A DNA stretch of 64,000 bases, from positions 2,418,001 to 2,482,000 of the forward strand of contig NZ_JAGJBZ010000002.1 in NCBI RefSeq assembly GCF_020010925.1. Reading direction: 5' to 3'. Below the pieces are notes generated by a model. The model saw nothing but the letters and a program-made list of their open reading frames with translations. It searched no databases and was not told the DNA's origin. The DNA is from Streptomyces griseiscabiei (GTDB lineage: Bacteria; Actinomycetota; Actinomycetes; Streptomycetales; Streptomycetaceae). This document shows, piece by piece, positions 1-9,456 of the stretch. The position numbers and the translations under genes were made by a program. How positions within the stretch are numbered: position 1 is the stretch's first letter; each line of letters starts with the position of its first letter.

Positions 1-53
1 GTCGCCGCCCTGGTAGTACGTGGCGGTCGCGGCGGAGTTCCGTCGGGAGTCGG

Positions 54-3000
54 TTACTGCGTGAAGGTCAGGGCCGTGCGGCCCACGGTGCTGGAGCCGT
101 CGCCGTACTCGACGACCCCGAGGTCGCGCTCACCCGGTACGGCCCCGGGCCAGGTGACCGTCAGATCGCGCAGGTCACCGGCAACGACCTGCTGGTTGGC
201 GGGGGTGACCACGGCGTGGGCGGCCGGGGTGTTCTGGCCGACCTTCCAGGTCCAGAGGGTGAACTGCTGGCTCGTCGAGCCTTCCGGGAGTTCGGACTGG
301 ACGATGTACACCTCGTAGTCGCCGGGCGGCAGGTCGGCGTGTTCGTCCGAGCCGGCGTTCGGTGAGGGACTGACAAGTGTGCCGTCGGCGTCGAACGCGT
401 ACAGGTCGAGGTTGCTGCCGGGCAGGTGATCGGCCCCCGTGGTCGCCACCCGGGTGAACGGGGCGTCCTGCGGGACGTGGACCTGTGTCTTCGCCACCGC
501 GTCCGACGTGTGCGGATCGGCCGCGAAGTCCGTGGTGTCGGTGCCGATGAGGGTTCCGGTGGTTTTCTCCGGGCTGTAGAGATCCGCCTTCGCGGTCAGT
601 TCGCCGGTCCAGCCCACCCGGGTGGTGAGCGCGGTGGGGTTCCGGCCGTCGACGGAGACCTCGTGCGGCGCGGCGAGTAGGGTGGCGCGCAGGACGATCG
701 GGCTGGTGACCCTGTGGTGGCTGTGGGTGTCGCTCCAGGTGAGTGAGCCGTACGACCAGTCGCCGTAGGCGGCGTCGGTGCGGGTGAGCTGCACCTTGTA
801 GGTTGCCGACTCGCCCGGGCTCAGGGTCAGTCGCTTCGGGGTGAGTTGCGCCTTGTAGCCGGGTGGGGTCTGGAGGGTCGCCTGGTAGGTGGCGGTCTCC
901 GTGGCCACGTTGGTGACGGTACGGGTGAGTGTCTGGCGGCCGGCCAGGTCGCCGACCGCGATCGACGCGTAGTTCAGGTCGCTCGGGTCGGTCTTCGGAG
1001 CGGTGGCGCAGGCGTCGGTGGCGTCCTCCGCCGTCGGCTCCTGGCCGATGGAGCACAGGTACGACGTCCAGTCGGCCGAAGTGGAGTCGTACACCAGGCC
1101 GGGGTCGGCGGCGAGGGCCGGCCGGACCTGGCCGGCGCCGTAGTCGAGCGGGGTCGCCGAGTCCGCGCCCTGCTGGCCTGTGGGACGCTGCCGGCCTATG
1201 GGCTTGCCCTCGTTGTCGGTTGCCGAGGCCGTCGTCATCAAGGCCGACTTGACCTCCATCGGCGACCAATCGGGGTGCAGGGACTTCAGCAGCGTCGCGA
1301 GGCCCGAGATGTGCGGGGCAGCCATCGACGTACCGTCCATGAAGCCGAAGTGGCCCGCGTATCCGCCGGCGCCTCCCGGAACGGTGCCCGCTGCGATCAT
1401 GCTGCCCGGTGCGGAGAGGTCGGGCTTGAGCAGGTCGCCGTTGCTGAAGGGGTCGGGGCCGCCGGAGGAGAAGTCGGAGACGGCGGGAGCCTGTGTGCGG
1501 ACGCTCCGCGAGGGGGTGAGTTCGGCGGAGGCACCCTCCGTCGCGGCGTAGGCCCTGACCTTCGCACCGTCCTCCTGGCCCAGCGGGAACATGGGGACGG
1601 AGAAGTCGCCCCAGAGGTAGCTCTGGGAGCTGGAGGGCGTGTTGGAGACGATGACTGCCACGCCTCCGGCGTCCCGTACTTCGTTGGCCTTGTCGACGAT
1701 CAGGTTGACACCGCGGTCGCAGGCGACGATCTTCCCCTTCACCTTGGCCGCGTCCAGGGTGCCCGTGAAGCACATCGCTGCCTCGGCGGGGTCCGCCGAC
1801 TCCTTGCGAGCGTCGACGGCGTTGATCAGCGGGGCGGTGGGGATTCCCGTACTGAAGCCGCTGTTGGTGAACCGGCTTCCGTCGCCCAGGGCCAGCGCGT
1901 AGTCGTATTTCGTGTCATGGGTGGTTGCCGCCACCGTCGTGACCCAGGGGGCGGTGTTCTCCACCGTGTTCGGGCCCAGGTTGCTGGCTGCCGCGGAGAC
2001 GAAGACTCCTGCCTTGGCCGCGTTGAACATGGCCATGGAGGTGGGGTCGCTCAGCGTGTTGCCGATGGAGAAGCTGATGACGTCGACGCCGTCCGCCACC
2101 GCTCGGTCGATCGCGGCCACGGTGTCCACATCCTGGCAGTACCTGTCCCAGCATGCCTTGTAGACGGCGAGCCGGGCCGCCGGTGCGACGCCGCTGAGCG
2201 TGCCGCTGACGTTGGTGCCGGGGATCGACGCGGGGGTGCCGTAGTTTCCGGCGGCGGTGGTGGCGGTGTGGGTGCCGTGGCTGTCCGTGTCCAGGGGCGA
2301 GGGGACCTCGGTGCCGCTGGGTGCGGGCGTGCCCGCGTGGAACCAGTCGGCGCCGATCACCTTGTTGTTGCAGGTGATCTTGGCCTTGGGGGCGCTGTCG
2401 TCGCCCGCGACGCAGCGGCCGTGCCACTTCTTGGCGATGACCTCGGCGTCCGGGCGCGGTTCCGGAAGCGGGGCGAGCATCGGGTTGCCGGGGTCGAATC
2501 CGGTGTCGACCATCCCGATGATCATGCCTTCACCGGCGTGCTCCGGGCCGCCGGCCTTGGACCACAGGCCCTTCTTCCCGGACAGGCCGAGGAAGCGGGG
2601 TATGTCGGGTGGCGGTGCCGTGACGGATCCTTCGGCGGCGGTCGACAGCGTGATCGACTTCGTGGCCGTGGCCGTGGCCGTGGGCGCGGAGTCGGCCGGG
2701 GCCATGCGGTCGTCCGGGGGCGTGATTCGGTGGCCCTTGCTGGGGATCACCGACACCACGCCGGGAGTGTTGGCCAGCCTCGTGGCCTGCCTGCCGGTGA
2801 GGCGGGCGGCAAACCCGTTGAGCGCGTAGTCGTAGTCGTACAGCTTCTTGACGCCTGGGACAGCGTCCAGCACGTCGTCACGGCGGGTGTCCAGGTGTCG
2901 CAGGTAATTCTTGACGGCGCCGGAGTCGGCATCGAACCGCTTCCCCGGTTCGGGAGCGGTCTGCTTCAGGCGGGCCAGTCCGCCCTCGTACGTGGCGACC

Positions 3001-3182
3001 GGGTCGTCGGAGAGTCGCACGACGTAGGTGCCCGCGCTGTAACTGCGGTTCTTCTGGCCGGAGTCGGGCGCGTCGGCAATGGCGGCGTGTGCGGGCACCG
3101 TGCCGGTCAGTGCCAGGGATCCTGCGAGGAGGAGTGGGGCCAAGAATATGGCGACGCCCCTCGGATGTATTTGACGGTGCAT
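54..3182 (-). CDS. Secreted subtilisin-like (S8) serine protease with PA insert
   Basis: An extracellular serine endopeptidase of 1042 aa. Residues 1-33 form a signal peptide (basic start, Leu/Ala-rich core, AHA end), followed by an inhibitor I9-like propeptide at about 50-150. The catalytic triad is visible: Asp226 in MVDTGFDP, His302 in DSHGTHTA and Ser619 in DGTSMAAPH. A PA (protease-associated) domain lies between His and Ser at about 455-545. An Fn3-like domain and a beta-rich tail fill 700-1042, the layout of large Streptomyces and plant-type subtilases. The ATG at 3182 is chosen because it directly precedes the signal peptide. The gene stands alone. The 263 bp upstream are relatively A/T-rich and probably carry its promoter. 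Family and export are clear; the substrate is unknown. Confidence 0.93.
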   Translation of the reverse strand: MHRQIHPRGVAIFLAPLLLAGSLALTGTVPAHAAIADAPDSGQKNRSYSAGTYVVRLSDDPVATYEGGLARLKQTAPEPGKRFDADSGAVKNYLRHLDTRRDDVLDAVPGVKKLYDYDYALNGFAARLTGRQATRLANTPGVVSVIPSKGHRITPPDDRMAPADSAPTATATATKSITLSTAAEGSVTAPPPDIPRFLGLSGKKGLWSKAGGPEHAGEGMIIGMVDTGFDPGNPMLAPLPEPRPDAEVIAKKWHGRCVAGDDSAPKAKITCNNKVIGADWFHAGTPAPSGTEVPSPLDTDSHGTHTATTAAGNYGTPASIPGTNVSGTLSGVAPAARLAVYKACWDRYCQDVDTVAAIDRAVADGVDVISFSIGNTLSDPTSMAMFNAAKAGVFVSAAASNLGPNTVENTAPWVTTVAATTHDTKYDYALALGDGSRFTNSGFSTGIPTAPLINAVDARKESADPAEAAMCFTGTLDAAKVKGKIVACDRGVNLIVDKANEVRDAGGVAVIVSNTPSSSQSYLWGDFSVPMFPLGQEDGAKVRAYAATEGASAELTPSRSVRTQAPAVSDFSSGGPDPFSNGDLLKPDLSAPGSMIAAGTVPGGAGGYAGHFGFMDGTSMAAPHISGLATLLKSLHPDWSPMEVKSALMTTASATDNEGKPIGRQRPTGQQGADSATPLDYGAGQVRPALAADPGLVYDSTSADWTSYLCSIGQEPTAEDATDACATAPKTDPSDLNYASIAVGDLAGRQTLTRTVTNVATETATYQATLQTPPGYKAQLTPKRLTLSPGESATYKVQLTRTDAAYGDWSYGSLTWSDTHSHHRVTSPIVLRATLLAAPHEVSVDGRNPTALTTRVGWTGELTAKADLYSPEKTTGTLIGTDTTDFAADPHTSDAVAKTQVHVPQDAPFTRVATTGADHLPGSNLDLYAFDADGTLVSPSPNAGSDEHADLPPGDYEVYIVQSELPEGSTSQQFTLWTWKVGQNTPAAHAVVTPANQQVVAGDLRDLTVTWPGAVPGERDLGVVEYGDGSSTVGRTALTFTQ

Positions 3183-3379
3183 CAGTTAGGTTCCAAATTG
3201 GTCGACTTGGAGTGACGTAATCCCCGAATTCCGACTGTCGCAGAAGTAGGCGCTGAAATAGATCGTGGAATTTGAAAGTTCACCCACATTCACAGCAGTT
3301 GCACAGAGAAACGCTGTAGGGCTCGGCCGCGGAGTGACTGGCAGAACCCGTGTCGTCATCACCGGAAACGCCTACGGTC

Positions 3380-3418
3380 AATGGGTGGGAAGCCCCTGCA
3401 GAGGGCTTCCCACCCATT
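3380..3418. terminator. Perfect 16-bp stem hairpin terminator
   Basis: A 16-bp perfect inverted repeat (arms 3380-3395 and 3403-3418, 7-nt loop) lies 28 bp past the stop of the minus-strand oxidoreductase that ends at 3446. It has no T-tract, as is usual for Streptomyces terminators. It also insulates the protease promoter from upstream read-through. Confidence 0.75.
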
Positions 3419-3445
3419 GCTGACTGCGGACACTCGCGGTGTTTC

Positions 3446-4432
3446 TCAGGTGGCTGCCGCAGGCGGGAACTCGAGGACGAGTCGCCCCCGCAGGCCGCCC
3501 TTCTCGAGCCGCCGATGGGCCTCGGCGGCCTGGTCCGCCGGCAGGGTCGCCGCGACTCGAAGGGTGAGGTCACCTGATTCGACCTGTTCGCGCAGCCGGG
3601 TGATGGCCGCGGTGTCGGTGACACGTGAGCGGACGTTCATCGGATAGACGACGATGCCGCGGCCGGGATCACCGTCCCAGAAGCGGACGACCGCGATCTG
3701 TCCTCTGCCGCGGATCGCCGGTGCGATCCGCTCGTGCAGCATGGCGCAGTCCGCGACGGCGTCCACTCCACCGGGCACGACGTCCAGCACGCGCTGTGCG
3801 ACGTCGTCGCCACGAGCGACGAACGCTTCGGCGCCGCGGGAGCGCAGCCACTCCTCGTCCTGCTCCGACGCGACCGCGACGACGCGCAGGCCCTCCGCGG
3901 CGGCGAGTTCGACGACATAGCCGCCGACGGCGCCACCGGCTCCCGTGACAGCCAGCGTCGCGCCGGGTACGAGTGCGACGCAGTCCAGGATGGAGCGGGC
4001 GGTCAGCGCGTTCATGAGGAACGAGGCTGCCTCCGCGGACGTCGTGCCGACAGGCTGAAGCGTGACCGACGCGGCGGGCAGAACGACGTACTCGCTGTAG
4101 GCGCCGTAGCGGCCGTGGTTGTCGACGATGCCGATCACCGGCTCGCCCTCGGACAGCCCGTACGCGTCCTTGACGTCGTCCGGGACCTCGTCGAGCGTCC
4201 CCGCCACGTCCATGCCGGGAACGAAGGGCGGTATGAGATCGCGGTACCACTCGGCGAGGGAGCCGTCTCGGACCATGATGTCGACCGGGTTCACCCCGGC
4301 GGCACGCACCCGCATCCGCACCTCGCCGGGACCGGCGTGCGGCTCCGGGAGCTCGACGGTGCCCAGCATCTCCGGGCCGCCGTAGGTATGGACGCCTATC
4401 GCCTGCATGGTTGAGGGCTGCTGCGTGTGCAT
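3446..4432 (-). CDS. NADP-dependent quinone oxidoreductase-like (zinc-free MDR family)
   Basis: A medium-chain dehydrogenase/reductase of the quinone oxidoreductase type, 328 aa. It probably reduces quinones or enones with NADPH in the cytosol. The GroES-like domain covers residues 10-130, with GVNPVDIMVRDG and PGMDVAG typical of the family. The Rossmann nucleotide-binding motif TGAGGAVGGY is at about 165. The Cys/His ligands of zinc alcohol dehydrogenases are absent. The next gene (an Old Yellow Enzyme) is on the same strand 148 bp upstream, so both may respond to electrophilic or oxidative stress. An internal Met at residue 9 is an alternative start. The substrate is not predictable. Confidence 0.88.
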   Translation of the reverse strand: MHTQQPSTMQAIGVHTYGGPEMLGTVELPEPHAGPGEVRMRVRAAGVNPVDIMVRDGSLAEWYRDLIPPFVPGMDVAGTLDEVPDDVKDAYGLSEGEPVIGIVDNHGRYGAYSEYVVLPAASVTLQPVGTTSAEAASFLMNALTARSILDCVALVPGATLAVTGAGGAVGGYVVELAAAEGLRVVAVASEQDEEWLRSRGAEAFVARGDDVAQRVLDVVPGGVDAVADCAMLHERIAPAIRGRGQIAVVRFWDGDPGRGIVVYPMNVRSRVTDTAAITRLREQVESGDLTLRVAATLPADQAAEAHRRLEKGGLRGRLVLEFPPAAAT

Positions 4433-4580
4433 GAACGGGGTGGTCCTTCCGTGGGTGCCGGCGGCCGGCTCGGGCCCGCCCGCAGAGGGCAGGGAACGTG
4501 AGGACCGCCTTGAGGTGTCGATGGAGAAGCGCTGGCCGGTGTGACGCGTGCGATGAGCTGGTGCGGCGGGTGCCGTTCGC

Positions 4581-5693
4581 TCAGCGCTTGCTGCTGCGTC
4601 GTACGGCGTAGCCGTACTGTTCGGGCCAGCGGGGTTCGGCGCCGAGTTCGAGGGCGGCGTGCTGGGGCCAGTAGGGGTTGCGCAGCAGTTCGCGACCGAG
4701 GAGGACGGCGTCGGCCTGTCCGGTGGCGACGATGTCCTCGGCCTGCGCGGGGTCCAGGATCAGGCCGACGGCGCCGGTGGGGATGCCGGTCGCCGCACGG
4801 GCTTGGGCGGCGAAGGGGACCTGGTAGCCGGGTGCGACAGGGATGGTGGCGTCGGCGACCATGCCGCCGCTGGACACGTCCAGCAGGTCGACGCCGTGCG
4901 TGCGCAGTTCCTTGGCGAGGCGGACGGTGTCGTCGCCGGTCCAGCCTTCGCGGTCGTCCTCGGGGTTCTCGGTCAGCCAGTCGGTGGCCGAGGCGCGGAA
5001 GAAGACCGGCAGGTTCTCGGGCCACACCATGCGTACGGCGTTGACGACCTCCAGCGCGAAACGCAGTCGGTTCTCGAAGCTGCCGCCGTAGGTGTCGGTG
5101 CGGTGGTTGGAGGCTGGGGAGAGGAAGGAGTGGATCAGGAAGCCGTGGGCGCCGTGCAGTTCGACCACCTGGAAGCCGGCGGCCAGGGCGCGCTTCGCGG
5201 ACTCGGCGAAGTCGCGTACGAGTTGCTGGATCTCGTCCAGGGTGAGCTCGTGGGGAGCGGGCCGTCCGGTGAACGGCTCCGGGCTGGGGGCGACCGGCTG
5301 CCAGCCGCCCTCCGGTTGGGGGATGTACTCGCCGGTGAGCCAGGGCTTGTCGACGGACGCCTTGCGGCCGGCGTGCGTGAGCTGGATCGCCGGGACCGAG
5401 CCGTGGGACCGGATGGCCGCGGTGATGCGGGCGAACGCCTGCTGCTGGCGGTCGTTCCACAGGCCCAGGTCCCAGGGGGTGATGCGCCCGTCGGGCCGTA
5501 CGGCGGTGGCCTCGGCCATCACCAGCCCGGCGCCGCCGGCTGCCCGGCTTGCCAGGTGGGTGAGGTGGAAGTCGGTCGGCATCCCGGTCTCGGGGCCGTC
5601 GGAGGCGGCGGAGTACATGCACATCGGGGATGTCCAGACGCGGTTGGGGATCTGGAGGGACCGCAGCGTCAAGGGGGTGAACAGGGCACTCAC
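4581..5693 (-). CDS. Old Yellow Enzyme family NADH:flavin oxidoreductase (YqjM-like)
   Basis: An FMN-dependent ene-reductase of 370 aa that reduces activated C=C bonds using NAD(P)H. It is a single TIM barrel. Near the N-terminus SPMCMYSA carries the cysteine that tunes FMN in the YqjM (thermophilic-like) class. The central ELHGAHGFLIHSFLSP segment with two His is the substrate-binding and flavin motif, and SNHRTDTYGGSFENR is the family signature. Length matches the family (340-370 aa). It lies in tandem with a quinone-oxidoreductase-like gene. The 268 bp upstream (5694-5961) hold no gene, and I see no clear operator there. Confidence 0.92.
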   Translation of the reverse strand: MSALFTPLTLRSLQIPNRVWTSPMCMYSAASDGPETGMPTDFHLTHLASRAAGGAGLVMAEATAVRPDGRITPWDLGLWNDRQQQAFARITAAIRSHGSVPAIQLTHAGRKASVDKPWLTGEYIPQPEGGWQPVAPSPEPFTGRPAPHELTLDEIQQLVRDFAESAKRALAAGFQVVELHGAHGFLIHSFLSPASNHRTDTYGGSFENRLRFALEVVNAVRMVWPENLPVFFRASATDWLTENPEDDREGWTGDDTVRLAKELRTHGVDLLDVSSGGMVADATIPVAPGYQVPFAAQARAATGIPTGAVGLILDPAQAEDIVATGQADAVLLGRELLRNPYWPQHAALELGAEPRWPEQYGYAVRRSSKR

Positions 5694-5961
5694 GGGTGGT
5701 TCCTCATCGGTTGGGTCATGTCGGCCTCGGGCGGCCGATGACTGGGCAGTTGGGAGTGCCGCATCTCATCCGGATCCGGGCTGTCGGGTGCGGGCGAGCG
5801 ATCCAGTGCGGTGCGCGGCCGGAGAACCACTTCTGGCCTCCGCTCATTTGCAGCCGGGAGGCACCTGTGTCCCGGTGAGATCCTGCTGCCGGGGTCGCCA
5901 CACAGGGGAGCGGCCGCTGTTGAATGGAGTGCCTCTTCTTTGCGTTACGACGGTCGGGTCT

Positions 5962-7113
5962 TCACGCGGCTGTGCTCGCGGCTGGTGAAAGGCTGCCTGG
6001 GGCGGGTTGGTGGTGGATGGGGCCGGTGCTGTGGGAGAGGGGCCGGCCGGTGCGGTCGTTGGCGTGGGCGATGATCTCGGCGGTGATGGAGATGGCCGTT
6101 TCTTCCGGTGTGTGGGAGCCGAGGTCCAGGCCGATGGGAGATCGCAGGCGGGCGAGTCGGTCGTCGGTTACGCCGATTTCGCGCAGGGCGTCGAGGCGGT
6201 GGGCGTGGGTGCGCCGGGAGCCCATGGCGCCGACGTACGCGACCGGAAGGCCGAGGGCGAGGTGGAGCAGGGGGATGTCGAACTTGGCGTCGTGGGTGAG
6301 CACGCAGATCGCGGTGCGTGCGTCGACCTCGGTGGCTGCAAGGTAGCGGTGCGGCCAGTCGACGACGACCTCGTCGGCGTACGGGAATCGGGTGGGGGTG
6401 GCGAAGACGGGGCGGGCGTCGCAGACGGTGACCCGGTAGCCGAGGAAGTGGCCGGCCTGACTGAGCGCGGCGGCGAAGTCGACGGCGCCGAAGACCAGCA
6501 TGCGGGGGCGGGACGCGTGGGTGTGGACGAGAACGGACAGTCTTTCGGGGCAGGTGTCGGCGTCCCCGCCGACCTCGATCCGGGCGGTGCGTCCGGCCCG
6601 CAGCGTCGCGCGGGCCTGGGCTGCCACAGTCCTGTTCTCGTCCTCGCCGTCCAGGGTTCCGCCGCACACGCTGCCGTCGCCCAGCAGCGAAAGGGTCCGG
6701 CCGAGGAGGCGCTCGGGGCCGTCCACGATCTGGGCCACGGCGGCGGGCCGGCCCTGCCTGACCGCATCCAGTGCTGCCGTGAGGTGGGACTGAGCGGCGG
6801 GGTCCACGCGTTGCACGAGGACCTCGATCTCGCCTCCGCAGGTCAGGCCGACGGCGAAGGCGTCGTCGTCGGAGTAGCCGAAGCGGGCTCGTGCGGGTGT
6901 GCCGCCGTCCGCCAGGACCTGTTGGCACAGTTCGTAGACGGCTCCTTCCACGCAGCCGCCCGAGACGCTGCCGACCGCCGTGCCGTCGGCATCGACGGCG
7001 AGTGCGGTGCCGGGCGGCAGGGGTGCGCTGCCGCTGACCTGGATGACCGTGGCGAGGGCGAAGGGGCGGGCGGCGCGGCACCAGTCGTAGAGCGTGTCCG
7101 CGATGTTCAGCAT
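5962..7113 (-). CDS. paoD: XdhC/CoxI family molybdenum-cofactor maturation protein (PaoD-like)
   Basis: A 383-aa member of the XdhC/CoxI family. These proteins bind molybdenum cofactor, promote its sulfuration and insert it into xanthine-oxidase-type enzymes. The N-terminal XdhC/CoxI domain has GSAPLPPGT and SVSGGCVEGAV; the C-terminal Rossmann-like XdhC domain has the VFGAVDFA region and YVGAMGSRRTHAHR. It is the last gene of the paoABC-like operon, 150 bp after paoC, matching the E. coli order in which PaoD is the chaperone for PaoC. The C-terminal 40 residues are Pro/His-rich and probably disordered. The symbol rests on operon context; xdhC would be an equally fair name. Confidence 0.87.
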   Translation of the reverse strand: MLNIADTLYDWCRAARPFALATVIQVSGSAPLPPGTALAVDADGTAVGSVSGGCVEGAVYELCQQVLADGGTPARARFGYSDDDAFAVGLTCGGEIEVLVQRVDPAAQSHLTAALDAVRQGRPAAVAQIVDGPERLLGRTLSLLGDGSVCGGTLDGEDENRTVAAQARATLRAGRTARIEVGGDADTCPERLSVLVHTHASRPRMLVFGAVDFAAALSQAGHFLGYRVTVCDARPVFATPTRFPYADEVVVDWPHRYLAATEVDARTAICVLTHDAKFDIPLLHLALGLPVAYVGAMGSRRTHAHRLDALREIGVTDDRLARLRSPIGLDLGSHTPEETAISITAEIIAHANDRTGRPLSHSTGPIHHQPAPGSLSPAASTAA

Positions 7114-7263
7114 GGGCGGGTCTCCGGGTGGGACGACGTGGGGGGATGGTTGGGGGCGGGCCGCCGCCGTGTCGTCCGGGGGAGACGTGGCACGGCGGCG
7201 GCCCTGAGTGTCCGGCGGCGGGGTCAGGTTGGCCGCCGGACGGTCGGGCGAGCACTCAGGTGC

Positions 7264-9456
7264 TCAGAGCAGGGCTTCGGCGGTGATGGGCAGTTCGCGC
7301 ACGCGGCGGCCGGTGGCGTTGAAGACCGCGTTGGCGATGGCGGGTGCCACGCCGATGTAGACGACCTCGCCGAGTCCCTTCACGCCGATGGGGTCGGCAT
7401 GGAGGTCCTCACCGCCGTCGAGGAAAATTCCCCGGAGGTCGGGGATGTCGGCGTTGACCGGGACCATGTAGTTGGCGAGGTCGGCGTTGACGATGCGGCC
7501 GTCGCGGTGGTCGGTGACGGTGTGTTCGAGGAGTGCCTGGCCGATGCCGCCGACCATGCCGCCGAGGGCCTGGCTGTCGGCGAGCTTGGGGCTGATGATG
7601 CGGCCCGCGTCGAAGACGCCGAGCATCCGCCGCACCCGTATCAGTCCGAGTCGGGCGTCGACAGCGACCTCGGCGAAGATCGCGCCGTAGGTGTACATGG
7701 AGTGGCGGGCCTCGCCGGGGGTCCAGGTGCCGAGGACCTCGAGGTGGGTGCGGTTGTTGCGGGCCAGGAGCTGCCGGTAGGTCTCCCCGCGTGCCGGGTC
7801 GCGCTGGATGTGCAGGCGTCCGGCGCGGACCACGATGTCGGCGGGGTCGGCGCCGTACAGCGGTGAGCGCCGGTCCTCGACGGCGAGCTTGATCGCCTGT
7901 CGGCGGACCTTGTCGCAGCCATCCTGGACGGCGGAGCCGACGTTGGTCATGGTCTGTGAGCCGCCGTGGGGCGGGGTCGGCGGCATGGTGGAGTCGCCGA
8001 GCCGGAAGGTCACGTTGCGCATGGTCAGGCCGAGCGCGTCCGCGGCGACCTGGGTGTGGGAGGTGTAGGTGCCTGGTCCCATGTCGCTGGTCGCGGCCTC
8101 GACCAGGGCGGTGCCGTCGGCGTCCAGTCTGACGCGGGCCTGGGCCGCGTTGCGCAGGACGTCGTAGGTGCCGGCGGCCATGCCGGTGCCGATCAGCCAG
8201 TCGCCGTCGCGGGTGGAGCGTGGTTTCGGGTTGCGACGGTGCCAGCCGAACTCGCGGGCGCCGACGGTGTAGCACTCGCGCAGTCTCCGGGTGGAGAACG
8301 GGAGCTGGTCGGCCGGGTCCTCTTCGGGTTCGTTGCGCCGGCGCAGTTCGATGGGGTCGATGCCCAGTTCGTGGGCGAGTTCGTCCATCGCGGACTCGAT
8401 GGCGAAGCCGGCGGTGGCGAAGCCGGGGCCGCGCATCCAGATGGGCGTGTTCACGTCCAGCGCCACCGTGCGGTAGTCCTGGCGGACGTGGGGCGCGTTG
8501 TAGAGCATCTGCCCGGTGTGCAGGACCCTTTCGGTGAAGTTCTCGTACGTCGAGGTCTCGGCCTTCAGGTGCTGGACCATGGCGCTCACCCGGCCGCGCC
8601 GGTCGCTGCCGAGGCGCACCCGGTACTCGTACGAGGGCCGGTAGCCCACCCCGAAGTAGAGCTGCCTGCGGGTCAGCATGAGCTTGACCGGACGGCCAGT
8701 CTCGCGGGCGGCGAGGGCCGAGATGGCGATGTGCGGCCAGGCGCGTATCGCGTTGCCGAACGCGCCGCCGACGAACGGGGAGATGACATGTACCGAGTCG
8801 TTCGGGATGCCGAAGACGGCGGCGATGTCCTTCTGCGTGCCCTTGGGCCACTGGGTCTTGTCCCACAGGGTGAGCTTGTCGCCCTCCCAGCGGGCGATGG
8901 TGGCGTGCAGTTCCATCGCGTTGTGATGGGCGCGGGCCTGCTCGTAGGTCGCGTCCACCTGTACGGGGGCCGCTGCGAACGCTCTGTCCGCGTCGCCCCG
9001 CGCATAGGTCACGGGCTCGCCGGCCGGCGCGGACGCCATATCAGTCGACGTCTTCTCGGCGTCGTAGCGGATGTTCACCAGCTCGGCCGCGTGCTGGGCG
9101 GCCTCCAGGGTGGAGGCGACCACGACGGCGACCGGCTGACCGCGGAAGAGGACCTGGTCGTCCTGGAAGACCCGCAGCTGTTTGCCCGGAGGATCGAACG
9201 ACTCCGGGTTGCCCCGGTAGGGCAGCACGGGTGCGTTGAGGTGGCTGATCACCTTCAGCACGCCGGGCTGGGCGAGGGCAGCGCGGGTGTCGATACCGGT
9301 GATACGGCCCCGGCCGATGCTGCTGTCGACGACGACGGCGTGGACGACGCCTTCGATGTCGTGCTCGGCGGCGTACGTCGCCTTCCCGGTGACTTTCAGC
9401 CGGCCATCCACGCGGGACAACGGTGCTCCGACGGCTGCCTGCGGCTGCGGACTCAC
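7264..9456 (-). CDS. paoC: Aldehyde oxidoreductase molybdenum-binding subunit (PaoC-like)
   Basis: The catalytic Mo-MCD subunit of a xanthine-oxidase-family aldehyde oxidoreductase, 730 aa (E. coli PaoC is about 732 aa). The N-terminal a/b hammerhead domain (VTGKATYAAEH, about 20-130) is followed by two Mo-cofactor-binding domains. Recognisable elements include the glycine-rich GGAFGNA, the MRGPG arginine loop, the GGSQTMTNVGSA cofactor segment and the terminal GVKGLGEVVYIG, whose Glu is the catalytic base in this family. The GTG start overlaps the paoB stop by 4 nt (GTGA), implying translational coupling. It should convert aldehydes to acids. Since PaoA carries a Tat signal and this subunit has none, the complex would be exported as a hitchhiker. 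Confidence 0.92.
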   Translation of the reverse strand: MSPQPQAAVGAPLSRVDGRLKVTGKATYAAEHDIEGVVHAVVVDSSIGRGRITGIDTRAALAQPGVLKVISHLNAPVLPYRGNPESFDPPGKQLRVFQDDQVLFRGQPVAVVVASTLEAAQHAAELVNIRYDAEKTSTDMASAPAGEPVTYARGDADRAFAAAPVQVDATYEQARAHHNAMELHATIARWEGDKLTLWDKTQWPKGTQKDIAAVFGIPNDSVHVISPFVGGAFGNAIRAWPHIAISALAARETGRPVKLMLTRRQLYFGVGYRPSYEYRVRLGSDRRGRVSAMVQHLKAETSTYENFTERVLHTGQMLYNAPHVRQDYRTVALDVNTPIWMRGPGFATAGFAIESAMDELAHELGIDPIELRRRNEPEEDPADQLPFSTRRLRECYTVGAREFGWHRRNPKPRSTRDGDWLIGTGMAAGTYDVLRNAAQARVRLDADGTALVEAATSDMGPGTYTSHTQVAADALGLTMRNVTFRLGDSTMPPTPPHGGSQTMTNVGSAVQDGCDKVRRQAIKLAVEDRRSPLYGADPADIVVRAGRLHIQRDPARGETYRQLLARNNRTHLEVLGTWTPGEARHSMYTYGAIFAEVAVDARLGLIRVRRMLGVFDAGRIISPKLADSQALGGMVGGIGQALLEHTVTDHRDGRIVNADLANYMVPVNADIPDLRGIFLDGGEDLHADPIGVKGLGEVVYIGVAPAIANAVFNATGRRVRELPITAEALL

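Noticed and set aside
846..3215. Very long plus-strand open frame (789 codons) opposite the secreted protease
   Set aside because: High G/C content keeps antisense frames open. The protein is Gly/Arg/Val-rich without domains, while the opposite strand has a full subtilase with signal peptide and catalytic triad.
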